From positions 1 to 64,000 of the forward strand of contig NZ_JAGHKO010000003.1 in the NCBI RefSeq assembly GCF_017742245.1: a DNA stretch of 64,000 nt, written 5' to 3'. The notes below the pieces were generated by a model. That model was not told the origin of the DNA, ran no database searches, and saw nothing but the letters and a program-made list of their open reading frames with translations. Of this stretch, positions 7,048 to 16,669 are shown one piece after another. This DNA is from Niastella soli (GTDB lineage: Bacteria; Bacteroidota; Bacteroidia; Chitinophagales; Chitinophagaceae). Position 1 is the stretch's first letter, and every line of letters begins with the position of its first letter. The position numbers and the translations under genes are program-made.

Positions 7048-8424
7048 TTAAGCAAGCGCCAGGAGCGATTGAAAACTGCTTTCCCGGATGTTCTTAAAGG
7101 CGATCGTTTCCAGCAGATCGTCTTTAGTACAAAAGGCAACGCCTTTACCGGCATGGCCAACCATACAACGATCGTCGCGGCTGTCGCCCACCACTATGGT
7201 GCGTTGCATGGGCACATTATACTTTTCACAGGCATATTGCAGGGCATTCGTCTTACAGTAGGAATGTCCGCATACGCTTTCTGGTGAACCAAAGAAATAG
7301 GAAGGCAGGTTTACTTCCCCTGTTACCTTTCCTTCAAAGAACTCCAGTTGATTGGCATAGGAGAAATCGGCACCGATCTTTTGCCTAACAAAGTTGGTTA
7401 TTAAAGTATAACTGTTGCTGATGATGCCTATAATGTAGCCCCGGTTCTTTAATTCTTTTACAACCTCTTTAATATCACTGACCATTTCAATTTGACTGGC
7501 TACGTTCAATAGCTCATCCATGGTGCGGCCTTTTAAAAATGAACCGATCCTTTTAGTAAGGATGATGGGGTCTTTTTCACGGGCGCGCAGGTCTTCAAGC
7601 TTGGCGTTAAACCCAAATGTAGTGGCACAGGCATTAATGAAGCGGCCTTGTAGAATGGTATCATCCATATCGAAGATGGCCATTTTGTGAAAGCCGGATA
7701 ATTTCTCCCGCAGGGTTTTGTTCATTTCCCGGTTAATGGCTTCCAGGGAGTGTATTTCTTCTTCACTGATGTCTTCAGGGTGTTGTAACTGGGCTTTGCT
7801 GATAATGGCCTTTGATACTTCCTTACTCATTTTACCCAGCGCCTGCCAGGGTTTGCTTTTGTTTTCAATATACCCGATGTTCACTTCGGTTACGCGCGCC
7901 TTCATCAGGTACATATCTATGAGAATACCTATATCAACCCCGTAATCGTTAAAAAAATCGATCTTTTTGAAATATGATTTTTTACCGGCTATCATACCAC
8001 TGAGTGGCTGGGAGAAATGCGACAGACCGGGGTAAAAGATGTTCAACAGCGGTTTGGCAACCAGTTCGGTTACCCGGCCTGCATTGCGGGCAAAGCTGCC
8101 TTTTACAAAGTCAGCTTCATCGGCCAGCAGGGGGGCGGCCAGGTTGGTAATAGTGCCTTCCGGATATGGGTCAATGTCACCGTCGAGGAAAATAATGAAT
8201 TCATTGGTAGTTATGGCAATACCATCTTTCATGGAGATGCCTTTCCCGCGCACCTGACTGATAATAACAGTTGCACCAGCTTCTTCGGCTATCTTAACGG
8301 TATTGTCTTCTGACTTATCGTCAACCACAATGATCTCAGTTACCAGCTGGAATTGCTGGCAAAAACGTATTACGTTAGCGATAGTAGCCTCCTCGTTTAA
8401 AACAGGAATAATTACAGTTAGCAT
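7048..8424 (-). CDS. GpgS-like glycosyltransferase fused to a HAD phosphatase
   Basis: Bifunctional cytoplasmic protein of 458 residues. Residues 1-210 are a GT-A glycosyltransferase: IIPVLNEEATI (5-15), VVDDKSEDNT (33-42), metal-binding LDGDID (80-85). The later motifs match glucosyl-3-phosphoglycerate synthase (GT81): AGRVTELVAKPLL (115-127), QPLSG (139-143), YGVDIGILID (161-170), ENKSKPWQALGKMSKEV (187-203). Residues 247-450 are a SerB-type HAD phosphatase: FDMDDTILQG (251-260), SNS, a conserved Lys, and GDSRDD. GpgS makes glucosyl-3-phosphoglycerate and GpgP, a phosphatase, converts it to the compatible solute glucosylglycerate. Having both activities in one chain would give a complete pathway; this is inference, and mannosylglycerate is the main alternative. 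A plain GT2-HAD fusion with another acceptor cannot be excluded. Confidence 0.8.
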   Translation of the reverse strand: MLTVIIPVLNEEATIANVIRFCQQFQLVTEIIVVDDKSEDNTVKIAEEAGATVIISQVRGKGISMKDGIAITTNEFIIFLDGDIDPYPEGTITNLAAPLLADEADFVKGSFARNAGRVTELVAKPLLNIFYPGLSHFSQPLSGMIAGKKSYFKKIDFFNDYGVDIGILIDMYLMKARVTEVNIGYIENKSKPWQALGKMSKEVSKAIISKAQLQHPEDISEEEIHSLEAINREMNKTLREKLSGFHKMAIFDMDDTILQGRFINACATTFGFNAKLEDLRAREKDPIILTKRIGSFLKGRTMDELLNVASQIEMVSDIKEVVKELKNRGYIIGIISNSYTLITNFVRQKIGADFSYANQLEFFEGKVTGEVNLPSYFFGSPESVCGHSYCKTNALQYACEKYNVPMQRTIVVGDSRDDRCMVGHAGKGVAFCTKDDLLETIAFKNIRESSFQSLLALA

Positions 8425-8949
8425 ATTTGTATATTTCTCCGGTTTATGATTCTACGGTGTGTATGGGGGTGAGGAAAATAATGCTTGAAAATGAGCCTGC
8501 CTGAGCGTATATCCGATGTTCCGGGTAAAATGGCAAAAGATGTGCCTTTCCTTTTACCAGACATTAAAATATATTATGTGTGGGGAAAAATCCACACATA
8601 CACCCTCCATACACCCCATTTTTCCTGCGCTGAAGATCAACTGTGAATATTGACTGGGCGTTAATTTGCTATTAAAAGAGAATTAAATAAAAGCGTGTGC
8701 CAGGGCTTGTAATGAGGGAGGTCCGGTTGAAAGAAGGGAATTATCAGTGTTGAAAGGCTGGAAAGGGACTCTATATAGAAAGGGCATCTGCAATTTTGTG
8801 TTCCCTGTTAGTTAGTTATTAAGTTATTAAAAGTTATTAGGTTTTTAAATTTTGGGTGTTCTGCTATTTGACAGGAAAAGCCAAGGTTTAAGGTATTCTA
8901 CGGGCGGCTCTGTAAGCTGTTGTTTTGTGTTCCGATAACTCTTTACCGT
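8425..8949. other. Gene-free spacer upstream of the GpgS-HAD gene
   Basis: About 525 bases without a credible reading frame. It should contain the promoter of the gene ending at 8424, but no full TTTG/TAnnTTTG pair is evident. A short AGTTATT-rich stretch lies near 8810-8850. Confidence 0.5.
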
Positions 8950-8965
8950 TTTAAGACTGCTTTAA

Positions 8966-9265
<300 letters not shown>

Positions 9266-9290
9266 TCCCATACCAGCCTTTGCTGAAAAT

Positions 9291-9322
9291 AAAAAATCCT
9301 CCCGGAATTACCGGAAGGATTT
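9291..9322 (-). terminator. Terminator of the RRM gene
   Basis: Arms AAATCCTCCCGG and CCGGAAGGATTT pair with one mismatch around a 5-base loop. On the minus strand a T-rich tract follows. Confidence 0.8.
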
Positions 9323-9346
9323 ATATAAGTCGATGCGATTGTGTTA

Positions 9347-9712
9347 TTAATAGTCTCTGTTGTATCCACCGCCGCCACCGCCGCGATTGTAGCCACCTTT
9401 TTTGTAGCCACCGCCGCCGCCGCCGCCACCGAAGCTGCGTTTTTTGAATCCGCCGCCGCCACCACCTTGTGGTTTTGGTTGTGCTTCGTTAACGATAATC
9501 TTACGGCCTAAAACTTCAGACTCGTATAAGCTGGTCAGCGCGTTTTGAGCTTCGCCGTCCTCAGGCATTTCTACGAATCCAAAACCTTTGCTACGTCCGC
9601 TGGTTTTGTCTTTAACAATTTTAGCAGAAGTAACTGAGCCGTACTGCTCGAACAGGGTTCTTAAATCCTCATCGGTCATTTGCCAGGAGAGGTTCCCTAC
9701 ATAAATGTTCAT
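9347..9712 (-). CDS. Glycine-rich RRM RNA-binding protein
   Basis: Small protein of 121 residues: one RNA-recognition motif plus a disordered Gly-rich tail. RNP2 is IYVGNL (3-8) and RNP1 is KGFGFVEM (42-49), both with the aromatic residues that stack on RNA bases. The tail (about 84-121) is runs of glycine with Lys, Arg, Tyr and Phe, like cold-inducible RRM proteins of cyanobacteria and Bacteroidota. Probable role: RNA chaperone or binding of single-stranded RNA in the cytoplasm. It is monocistronic with its own terminator and a long upstream spacer (9713-10000). Low-temperature induction is plausible from the family but not shown by any motif here. Confidence 0.93.
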   Translation of the reverse strand: MNIYVGNLSWQMTDEDLRTLFEQYGSVTSAKIVKDKTSGRSKGFGFVEMPEDGEAQNALTSLYESEVLGRKIIVNEAQPKPQGGGGGGFKKRSFGGGGGGGGYKKGGYNRGGGGGGYNRDY

Positions 9713-10032
9713 TGTAACGAAAATTTTAGTGTTCTGAAAAAAAGGATAATGGCAATAGTTGCTACAATGAACTGAGGAAACCGAAAAACAGGTAAGACAC
9801 TCGGAACATGAGAACTAAGACATTAATCTAACATGAAGATAGGAGAATTATTTTGATTTAAACAATAAAAAAAATCCCTTACCCAACCAGGAAGCGGGTT
9901 TGCGGAAACGACCGGCTTGATCTAAGACAAGTACTTAAGGAACAATAGGGGTATTTTCTGAGAAATTCCCCAGCAGGCTATAAGAACGGGAAAACCCCTA
10001 AATATGTTGTTTTTTGACATGTACAGAAAAAG

Positions 10033-10070
10033 AAAAAGCCTTTCCTGCCCGGAGACAGAAAAGGCTTTTT
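10033..10070 (-). terminator. Terminator of the rpsF-rpsR-rplI operon
   Basis: Arms AAAAAGCCTTTCCTG and CAGAAAAGGCTTTTT pair with one mismatch and provide the T-run on the minus strand. It ends the operon 19 bases beyond the rplI stop. Confidence 0.85.
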
Positions 10071-10088
10071 ATATTGAAGTGGGAAATA

Positions 10089-10535
10089 TTACTCGGCCAC
10101 AACTTCAAATTCCAGCTCGGTTGAATGACCATTGCCGAAATCGATGGTAGCTTTATAAGCACCCAGTTCTTTAATTTCCTCAGGCAGAGTGATCTTTTTA
10201 CGATCGATCTCATAACCTTTTTGCTCGCGGATTGCGCGGGCAAGTTGCAAAGAGGTAACTGTACCGAAGATCTTGCCGCTGGTACCGGATTTAGCTCCGA
10301 TTTTCAGGGCACCTTCTTTCAGTTTTGCAATTACTTCATTGATAGCAGAAAGCATTTTCTGCTCTTTCTTTGCAATTTGCTTTCTTTTTTCCTCTAATTG
10401 TTTGAGGTTAGAAGGACTGGCTTCTACTGCAAACTTGCGGGGAATAAGAAAGTTACGGGCATAGCCATTGCGTACTTTAACTACCTCGTTGGCACCACCC
10501 AGATTATCTACGTCTTGAATCAGTATTATGTCCAT
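10089..10535 (-). CDS. rplI: 50S ribosomal protein L9
   Basis: L9 of 148 residues, the usual length. It binds 23S rRNA near the L1 stalk and helps keep the reading frame. The N-terminal domain shows the signature of the family, MDIILIQDVDNLGGANEVVKVRNGYARNFLIP compressed into residues 1-32, with the glycine and NGYARN contacts intact. A long connecting helix rich in Lys and Glu (about 42-75) follows, then the C-terminal domain (GKIFGTVTSLQLARAI to the end). It is the last gene of the rpsF-rpsR-rplI operon, nine bases after rpsR. Confidence 0.98.
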   Translation of the reverse strand: MDIILIQDVDNLGGANEVVKVRNGYARNFLIPRKFAVEASPSNLKQLEEKRKQIAKKEQKMLSAINEVIAKLKEGALKIGAKSGTSGKIFGTVTSLQLARAIREQKGYEIDRKKITLPEEIKELGAYKATIDFGNGHSTELEFEVVAE

Positions 10536-10544
10536 GGTGTCCTC

Positions 10545-10811
10545 CTATTTTAAAAGGTCAGTTACGTACGGTAATAAGGCCATTTGACGAGCTTTTTTAC
10601 AAGCCTGAGCCACTTTACGCTGGTACTTCAAAGAGTTACCGGTAATACGGCGGGGCAGTAATTTACCTTGCTCGTTCAGGAATTTCTTCAGGAACTCAGC
10701 GTCCTTATAATCAACGTACTTGATGCCATATTTCTTGAAACGGCAGAATTTCTTCCGGGGTTTCTCGGTCTTAATGGCGGTCAGGTACTTAATTTCATTT
10801 GCTTTTGCCAT
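10545..10811 (-). CDS. rpsR: 30S ribosomal protein S18
   Basis: S18 of 88 residues, basic, binding 16S rRNA in the platform as a heterodimer with S6. Diagnostic stretches are [21 protein letters not shown] (split across 21-42), [31 protein letters not shown]. The N-terminus [19 protein letters not shown] is short and basic, as is typical of the phylum. It lies between rpsF (four bases upstream) and rplI, the standard arrangement. Confidence 0.98.
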   Translation of the reverse strand: MAKANEIKYLTAIKTEKPRKKFCRFKKYGIKYVDYKDAEFLKKFLNEQGKLLPRRITGNSLKYQRKVAQACKKARQMALLPYVTDLLK

Positions 10812-10815
10812 GGTA

Positions 10816-11169
10816 TTATCCCTCTACTTTTTCAGTTCCTGTAGGTACACCACTTCTCTTTTTGTTATTGTACTCGACGGCGTATTTATCGAGCACAGTG
10901 AACATGTGACGCAACACATTGTCGTCACGCAGCAATTGAATTTTCAATTGCTCATTGAGGCTGGATGGCGCTTTGTATTCCATTACCCAGTACAGACCAG
11001 TGGTCTTTTTCTGGATCGGATACGCCAGTGATTTTAATCCCCAGGGATTTTCGTGCACAATTTCACCGCCAAGACTTTTGATCAGGTCAGTGAATTTTTT
11101 CTGAGTCGCTTTGAAGTCGTCGTCAGAAAGCACAGGGGTAAAAATCACCATCAATTCGTAATTGTTCAT
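10816..11169 (-). CDS. rpsF: 30S ribosomal protein S6
   Basis: S6 of 117 residues, partner of S18 on the small-subunit platform. It opens [18 protein letters not shown] and carries the beta strands [22 protein letters not shown] and the RNA- and S18-facing segment [12 protein letters not shown]. The C-terminus is a short charged tail. First gene of the operon, with a canonical Bacteroidota promoter directly upstream (11208-11239). Confidence 0.98.
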   Translation of the reverse strand: MNNYELMVIFTPVLSDDDFKATQKKFTDLIKSLGGEIVHENPWGLKSLAYPIQKKTTGLYWVMEYKAPSSLNEQLKIQLLRDDNVLRHMFTVLDKYAVEYNNKKRSGVPTGTEKVEG

Positions 11170-11207
11170 TGATCCCTGTTTGTTGGTTAAAAAATTAATT
11201 TGGGCTG

Positions 11208-11239
11208 CAAAGGTAGAATAAATATGTCAATTGGTCAAA
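11208..11239 (-). promoter_or_regulatory. Promoter of the rpsF operon
   Basis: Read on the minus strand, TTTG, 20 bases, then TACCTTTG. This is an exact fit to the Bacteroidota TTTG-N19-21-TAnnTTTG pattern. It predicts a 5' leader of roughly 30 bases before the rpsF ATG. Confidence 0.85.
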
Positions 11240-11405
11240 CATGAACAGGAGGAATGCGGGGCTAAGGATAAACCCGGATGGATTTGACTAAATAAATGAG
11301 GCAGAGCTGTGATACGCTGCTGATAACCAGGCAAATAATTAGTAAGGAATAAAAAGGGCATTTTAAATTCATTTTTAGCCTGGCAGTTAATTTATTGGCT
11401 TTTTC

Positions 11406-11440
11406 AAGCTTTCGGGGAACAATATTGTTCCGGAAAGCTT
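11406..11440. other. 35-bp near-perfect palindrome
   Basis: Arms AAGCTTTCGGGGAACA and TGTTCCGGAAAGCTT around a central ATAT; one extra G on the left is the only irregularity. It lies between the rpsF promoter and the terminator of the large gene. No T-run follows on either strand, so it is not a simple terminator. Confidence 0.65.
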
Positions 11441-11510
11441 TTCCAACGAATTGGATCGAAAACGGGCCTGCGAATGACTTCAGCCGAATTTTAAAAGGGG
11501 CTGGCAGGGA

Positions 11511-11630
11511 GCTTACCCGGACTTAACAGGGACTTTCTCCCTGTGAGGTCCTTGTGAGGTCCCTGTGAGGTCCCTGTGAGGTCCTTGTGAGGTCCTTGTG
11601 AGGTCATTAAGGTTCAGGGTGTAATTGGGG
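11511..11630. repeat. 11-bp phased repeat with core (C/T)TGTGAGGTCC
   Basis: Six near-identical 11-bp units occupy 11541-11606. More diverged 11-base units continue the phase on both sides (TTACCCGGACT, TAACAGGGACT, then AGGTCATTAAG, GTTCAGGGTGT). The period is about one helical turn. The array lies just past the 3' end of the 1659-residue gene. Confidence 0.85.
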
Positions 11631-11634
11631 AATA

Positions 11635-11667
11635 AAAAAGGGGGTATCATATTTTTGATACCCCCTT
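11635..11667 (-). terminator. Terminator of the PHP-domain T9SS cargo gene
   Basis: A perfect stem GGGGGTATCA/TGATACCCCC with a 6-base loop, followed on the minus strand by a T-run. Confidence 0.9.
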
Positions 11668-11689
11668 TGCGCACGATCAAATTATCTTT

Positions 11690-14600
11690 CTATTCCACCA
11701 TTATCTTTTCGGTTTGAATACCTTTTGACGTAGTAAGTTTCAGCAAATAAATACCTTTTGATAAGGCACTTACATTGATTGGATTAGCGTAGGTGGCAGC
11801 CCCAATATTCAGTTGCTGCATTAATTTACCATTGACATCCATCAGTTCAACACGGGCTGCCTCATTGGTACCCTGGCGGTAAATGGTTACCGTATTGCGG
11901 GCCGGGTTGGGGCCAACAAAAAAATCGCCCGCTTTATCAAATTTGATCTTTACAATATCTGAGTAGGTTGTTTTTCCATCAAGATCCACTTGTTTCAGGC
12001 GATAGTAATTCACGCCGTATACCGGTTGTGCATCGGTATAGCTATAAGTGGTTGAGTGATTGGTATTACCTGCTGCTGCTACTTTTCCAATAGCACTAAA
12101 GGTGCGTCCATCGGTGCTTCTTTCAACAATAAATTCCTTGCTATTGGTTTCCTGAGCGGTAGTCCAGCTAAGTTTTACCAGGTCATTTGCTTTTTGACCT
12201 GTAAAGGACAAAAGGGTTACAGGAAGCGGTGTATTGTTATCGTTCCTGGTATACCAAATGGGCGAGGTAATGATGCGCGCGCTGCCATTGGTGATATCCA
12301 GGTAATAATATCCGGTTGCAAGATCTGCCAGGTTATTATCCTGGTAAGTCATGCTGCTGCCATTTACAGAGGCGATCTTTTGTGCAGCCACCCCACTGCC
12401 AGGTACGCCAAACATAACATTGATCACTGCATTGCTTACAATGGTCGATGCATCTGTAAGCCTCACGGTAATGATGGGTGCAAAACGGTCTGTAAAAATG
12501 GAACCCATCATATGTGTGTTGATGGCAAAGTCGACCCAGGTGTCACAATCCTGTGTTGCATAGAAATGCATGTCGCGGTACGCTTTGATGATATCAGTTT
12601 TTGTAAGCGCAGGCGCTATCACAGCAGTACGGGAATACGTGGTATGCCCGAAGGTAGTTTTGTGGTTGTCGTGATCGATAACTGGTCCCAGGTGATAACC
12701 AAGGGCGAGGAGTTTCTGATAATAGCCCAGGTAAAACATGGAACTACCGGGATCTTTATAGTTGATGCTGTCTGATGTTGACGGACCGCTTTCAACTGCT
12801 GTTCCCGTAATGGCATTATCTGCAACCAGATTATAGGCTATATTGGAAAGGTTGCTATAATCACTTGAATTCGGGTGGGCGAGGGTGGCGAAAGTATTTT
12901 TAGCCACATAGTCATTGATGGTTTTGAATAAACCATTGGGGCCAATATAATCGTTCTTGGCTACATATACGTCGTAGTTGTTGCCAGTACCCCAGCCGCC
13001 GCTGCCGCTTTCCCAGCCAAACAGGTCGTCCATGCCGTCGCCATACACCACTACGTGGCCCCCATTATTGATCACACCCCACTCCATACCATACAATGCG
13101 AGGAAATGGGGATTTGCGGCACTAAAGGTATTGGCTTCAATTGAACCGGAGTGATAATTATCTTTCAGCGTACCTGGGTTGTTAAGGTTCGAGAAATGGT
13201 TATGTTCTGAAATACCCAGGAAATCCATACACTGGGCAGTCATGGCATAATTGTAGTCGATGGTAGGTGTATAACCGGGGTTATCCTGGTTACCATCTGA
13301 ATAATCAGAATGCGAATGCAATGTTCCAAAATAATAGCTGGTTATAGGAGCATTGCTGGTGGCTTGTGATCCTGTTAATGGAGAAGCAGTCAGATACTTT
13401 GTTCCGCCGGTGCAATTTTTATTGGCAGCAAAAACAAAGAAATAATAAGTAGTGCCTGGTGTAAGGTTAGTCGACAGGAAGTTGGTGGTGGTTGTGTTGG
13501 CCACCACTACACCGCCGCCGAGATTATCACCCACATTGTAATCGGTATTGTCAACCGGTGTGGCGCTCAACGTTGCTGAAGTGCTTCTGATCACCAAATA
13601 ATTATTTGCACCAGCACCTGCGTTAAAGGTTCCCGAAATGCTGGTGTTGGAAGCATTGAAGGATAAATTGGCAGGTTGCCCGGTTGGCGTGGTACAGGGC
13701 GGCAATGGCTGGGTATTTTGTGATGCCGACAGTGGGGAAACGGTGTTGTAAGCCGGGCCGTTTAAACAATTCTGCAATTGCAGGCTGAACACATAAAAAT
13801 AGTAGGTGGTATTGGGAGCCAGGTTGCTGGCGGTAAATGTAGTGGCCGTGCTGCGGCTTACCACAGTAGCGTTGCCTATTACATCACCTGCAACGTACGA
13901 CTGTCCGTTCACGGGGTTACTGCTAAGAGAAGCAGCCGTACTTACTAAAACCAGGTATTCATCTGCGGTAGCAGCGGTGAAAGAACCCTGAATAGAAGTA
14001 GGCGTTGTGGTACCGAAAATGAGTGCTGTGGGTTGTGAAGCCGGGGCGGTACAAGGTGGAAGTCCGGCATTGGTGGTTGAATGATCGGTGAGTATGGTGC
14101 CAGTATAATACAACGGCCCACCGGTACAAATACCGTTCAATGAATAAACAAAGAAATAATAGGTGGTTGACGCGTTGAGTCCTGTAGCGGTGAAGCTGGT
14201 ACTATTGCCATTGGCAATCACTATTCCATCCCCCACATTATCCCCGATATTGTATATCTGACCGTCAACAGGATTTGAAGTAAGGCTGCTGCTGGTGCTG
14301 GCAATAACCAGGTAAGTGTCTGGCGCCGGGCTGGCAGCGGTAAAGCTTCCCTGTATCGATACATCAGTGATGGTTCCAAAGGTCAGTGCAGTAGGTGCTG
14401 CTGTAGGGCTAACACAGGGGGTAGTTGCTAATGCGGTCACTTTAAGGTTGTCGATGCTGATCTTGGGCCTGGAACCGGTTGGAGTAACACCACCTGCGGC
14501 ATTGTGATAGTAAAAACGAAGTCTGGCGGTGGCGCTGTTATTAAAAATAGCAGGCAGCGCAATATTTGATTGTGATCCGCTGGTGGGTGATCCGTTGGTA

Positions 14601-16669
14601 AAGTTCAGCACATTGGCAAAGGTGAGTTCGGTCCAGTTAATGCCGTCGATACTGGCGTATACGCGTAAGGAACCATTTCGATCGCCCGAGGGGTTATTGA
14701 TAGAAGCCCAGTCAAAACTCAATGTGCCGGCATTTACCCCGGTAAAATCCATATAAAAGTCTATCGCTGCTGAAGAGGTATTATCGGTACCACCTGTAGA
14801 CAGTAATACGATCGATTGAGTTGGCGTCGATTGATCGGTACCTTTTTGTACGCCTCCGGAACTTAAGTTCCCCTGGAAGGAGGCTGTTGAGGTGGAGAGC
14901 ACATTGGGATTGGGGATGGCGCCTGTACCTGTTATTGACAAGCCGTCAAAATGGTTAGCCCCATTTCCATCAATGAAGAAATTGGTCCAGGTAGCGATAT
15001 CAGAAAAATCCTGTGTATAGCTCAACCCTGGCTGTGATGCCATGGGAACCGGTAATGGTTCATTGATAAATGTCTGTTCGGTCCCATAGGCGGTGCCTGC
15101 GGCAGTTGTAGCATAGGCTTTGTAATAATATTTTGTGTTGGGAATCAGACCTGACAATGCTACGCTGAAATTTCCGCTGCTCAGATTTGATGCGGGAACC
15201 TGTATTCCTGTACCAACCGGGAAGGTTGGTACTGTACTGTATTCGAAGCCATAGCTGGAAACGGCTGAACAACCGGCATTGATAATACTTCCAGCAATGG
15301 TTGCAGTGGTTGCAGTAACTGTGGAGCTTGTTCCCGTGGTGACTGTAGCAAGTGTATTTATACCGGAACCTGTAGCCGAAATATTTATAGGCGTAACGCC
15401 TCCACCGCTTACAATGATATTACCATTATAAGATTGAACTATTGTTGGACTAAAGCGTACATAGATGGCTTTTCCTGTAAAACCATTCCCGGAATAAGAA
15501 AAGCTAAGGGTGCTGGTATAAGGGCCTGCAGCCGATTCGCTGTAAGTAAATCCCGGAAGGGCTGCGAGGGCAAGATCACTGCCATCCAGATCTGCGCCAT
15601 CTAAGGTAAACGAGGTAGGACCAGCTGTTGTATTAATACAGTTATTACCAAAACTATTCAAAGCAGAACCCTGAATAACTGTTGGTGTGCCGGCTGTTGC
15701 TCTGCTTACGGTTATAGTGTACGATTTGGTAGTAACCCCATCCGGTGCAGTTACTATAGTTGTGATGGTATTAGGGCCTTCGCTTAACGAAATGGCTGTA
15801 GAAGCGTTGCCACTGATTACCGGAATGCTATTAACGGTAATGGTGGCCGATGCATTAGCGGTTGGGGTAACAGATATGCTGTTGATAGCATTTGCTACTG
15901 ATGCGGTATAGCTGGTAGTAGAAGCGGAAAATGCTGGTGATAAGGCTCCGGAGCTTATTGTAAGTCCTGTTAACGACACATCTGAAGAGGTAGCAGTAAT
16001 GCTGAAATCATCAATGCCAAGTCCATCATCGTTACCTGTAATATTAACGTCGTTCCATTTGATATAGAAGGTGGCCCCATTGGCTATAGAAAGCCCCGAA
16101 ATGGTGACGTTGAGGGTGGTGCGGTTTGCGGTGGCATTACCATCATAAGCACTGATGGCGCCGCTTGTATTAGGCGTGTTAAAATCAAGGGAGTTAACAT
16201 CCGTCCATGTTCCGGTAGTAAGGCTGGTCGCATTAAGACTGTATTGAAAGTCCAGCCTGTCTGTACGGCCGCCCGTAGCGCCCAAACGCCATTGTTCGCC
16301 CACATAGGTAATGGTAAGGGATGTAACCGTACTGCCCGTGTTGTTAGTAAATCCAGCGCCGATGGAAGGTTGCAGGGCGTTTGATGCTATACCGCCGAAA
16401 GCCCGATCGGAACTGCCAGCGGAACCAAAGCTGTAGGTATCTCCTGCAGTTACAGAACCTGTGCTAGCAGTATAATCGGTATTGCCGCCGGCTTCGCTGA
16501 ATAGCCAGCCTGTGGGAACATTGGTGGCCAGGGTGCCTGTTCCTGTACTGACCAGCGTATTGAAATCCTGGGTATACGCGGTGTTCAATGTTGTTAAACT
16601 AATTTGTGCAAATAGTTTGGGACATGCTATCAGGAGCATACCCAGGAGTAACAGGTACAATTTTCTCAT
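11690..16669 (-). CDS. T9SS-secreted multidomain protein with a PHP-type domain
   Basis: Large exported protein of 1659 residues. Parts in order: signal peptide (1-21); an N-terminal beta domain with the YTQDFNTL...G motif; a cadherin-like beta-sandwich repeat (about 232-325, LTGLTISSGALSPAFS...YTITVSRA); a second YTQDFSD domain (about 550-745); three FnIII-like modules beginning near 752, 870 and 990, each with C..P...P..L.FG; a PHP-like metal hydrolase domain (about 1110-1385) with HSHSDYSDG, SEHNHF, TLAHPNSSD and DHDNH; then a T9SS type A sorting domain (about 1585-1659: NPARNTVTIY...GKLMQQLNI...SKGIYLLKLTT). The His/Asp pattern fits a tri-metal phosphoesterase or nuclease, but no substrate can be named. 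It would be displayed or released after SprA-dependent export. It has its own terminator. Confidence 0.88.
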   Translation of the reverse strand: MRKLYLLLLGMLLIACPKLFAQISLTTLNTAYTQDFNTLVSTGTGTLATNVPTGWLFSEAGGNTDYTASTGSVTAGDTYSFGSAGSSDRAFGGIASNALQPSIGAGFTNNTGSTVTSLTITYVGEQWRLGATGGRTDRLDFQYSLNATSLTTGTWTDVNSLDFNTPNTSGAISAYDGNATANRTTLNVTISGLSIANGATFYIKWNDVNITGNDDGLGIDDFSITATSSDVSLTGLTISSGALSPAFSASTTSYTASVANAINSISVTPTANASATITVNSIPVISGNASTAISLSEGPNTITTIVTAPDGVTTKSYTITVSRATAGTPTVIQGSALNSFGNNCINTTAGPTSFTLDGADLDGSDLALAALPGFTYSESAAGPYTSTLSFSYSGNGFTGKAIYVRFSPTIVQSYNGNIIVSGGGVTPINISATGSGINTLATVTTGTSSTVTATTATIAGSIINAGCSAVSSYGFEYSTVPTFPVGTGIQVPASNLSSGNFSVALSGLIPNTKYYYKAYATTAAGTAYGTEQTFINEPLPVPMASQPGLSYTQDFSDIATWTNFFIDGNGANHFDGLSITGTGAIPNPNVLSTSTASFQGNLSSGGVQKGTDQSTPTQSIVLLSTGGTDNTSSAAIDFYMDFTGVNAGTLSFDWASINNPSGDRNGSLRVYASIDGINWTELTFANVLNFTNGSPTSGSQSNIALPAIFNNSATARLRFYYHNAAGGVTPTGSRPKISIDNLKVTALATTPCVSPTAAPTALTFGTITDVSIQGSFTAASPAPDTYLVIASTSSSLTSNPVDGQIYNIGDNVGDGIVIANGNSTSFTATGLNASTTYYFFVYSLNGICTGGPLYYTGTILTDHSTTNAGLPPCTAPASQPTALIFGTTTPTSIQGSFTAATADEYLVLVSTAASLSSNPVNGQSYVAGDVIGNATVVSRSTATTFTASNLAPNTTYYFYVFSLQLQNCLNGPAYNTVSPLSASQNTQPLPPCTTPTGQPANLSFNASNTSISGTFNAGAGANNYLVIRSTSATLSATPVDNTDYNVGDNLGGGVVVANTTTTNFLSTNLTPGTTYYFFVFAANKNCTGGTKYLTASPLTGSQATSNAPITSYYFGTLHSHSDYSDGNQDNPGYTPTIDYNYAMTAQCMDFLGISEHNHFSNLNNPGTLKDNYHSGSIEANTFSAANPHFLALYGMEWGVINNGGHVVVYGDGMDDLFGWESGSGGWGTGNNYDVYVAKNDYIGPNGLFKTINDYVAKNTFATLAHPNSSDYSNLSNIAYNLVADNAITGTAVESGPSTSDSINYKDPGSSMFYLGYYQKLLALGYHLGPVIDHDNHKTTFGHTTYSRTAVIAPALTKTDIIKAYRDMHFYATQDCDTWVDFAINTHMMGSIFTDRFAPIITVRLTDASTIVSNAVINVMFGVPGSGVAAQKIASVNGSSMTYQDNNLADLATGYYYLDITNGSARIITSPIWYTRNDNNTPLPVTLLSFTGQKANDLVKLSWTTAQETNSKEFIVERSTDGRTFSAIGKVAAAGNTNHSTTYSYTDAQPVYGVNYYRLKQVDLDGKTTYSDIVKIKFDKAGDFFVGPNPARNTVTIYRQGTNEAARVELMDVNGKLMQQLNIGAATYANPINVSALSKGIYLLKLTTSKGIQTEKIMVE

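Noticed and set aside
9998..10243. 81-residue minus-strand frame overlapping rplI
   Set aside because: Shadow of the rplI reading frame and its terminator.
12056..12775. 239-residue plus-strand frame inside the large T9SS gene
   Set aside because: Antisense shadow of a strongly supported gene with domain structure on the minus strand.
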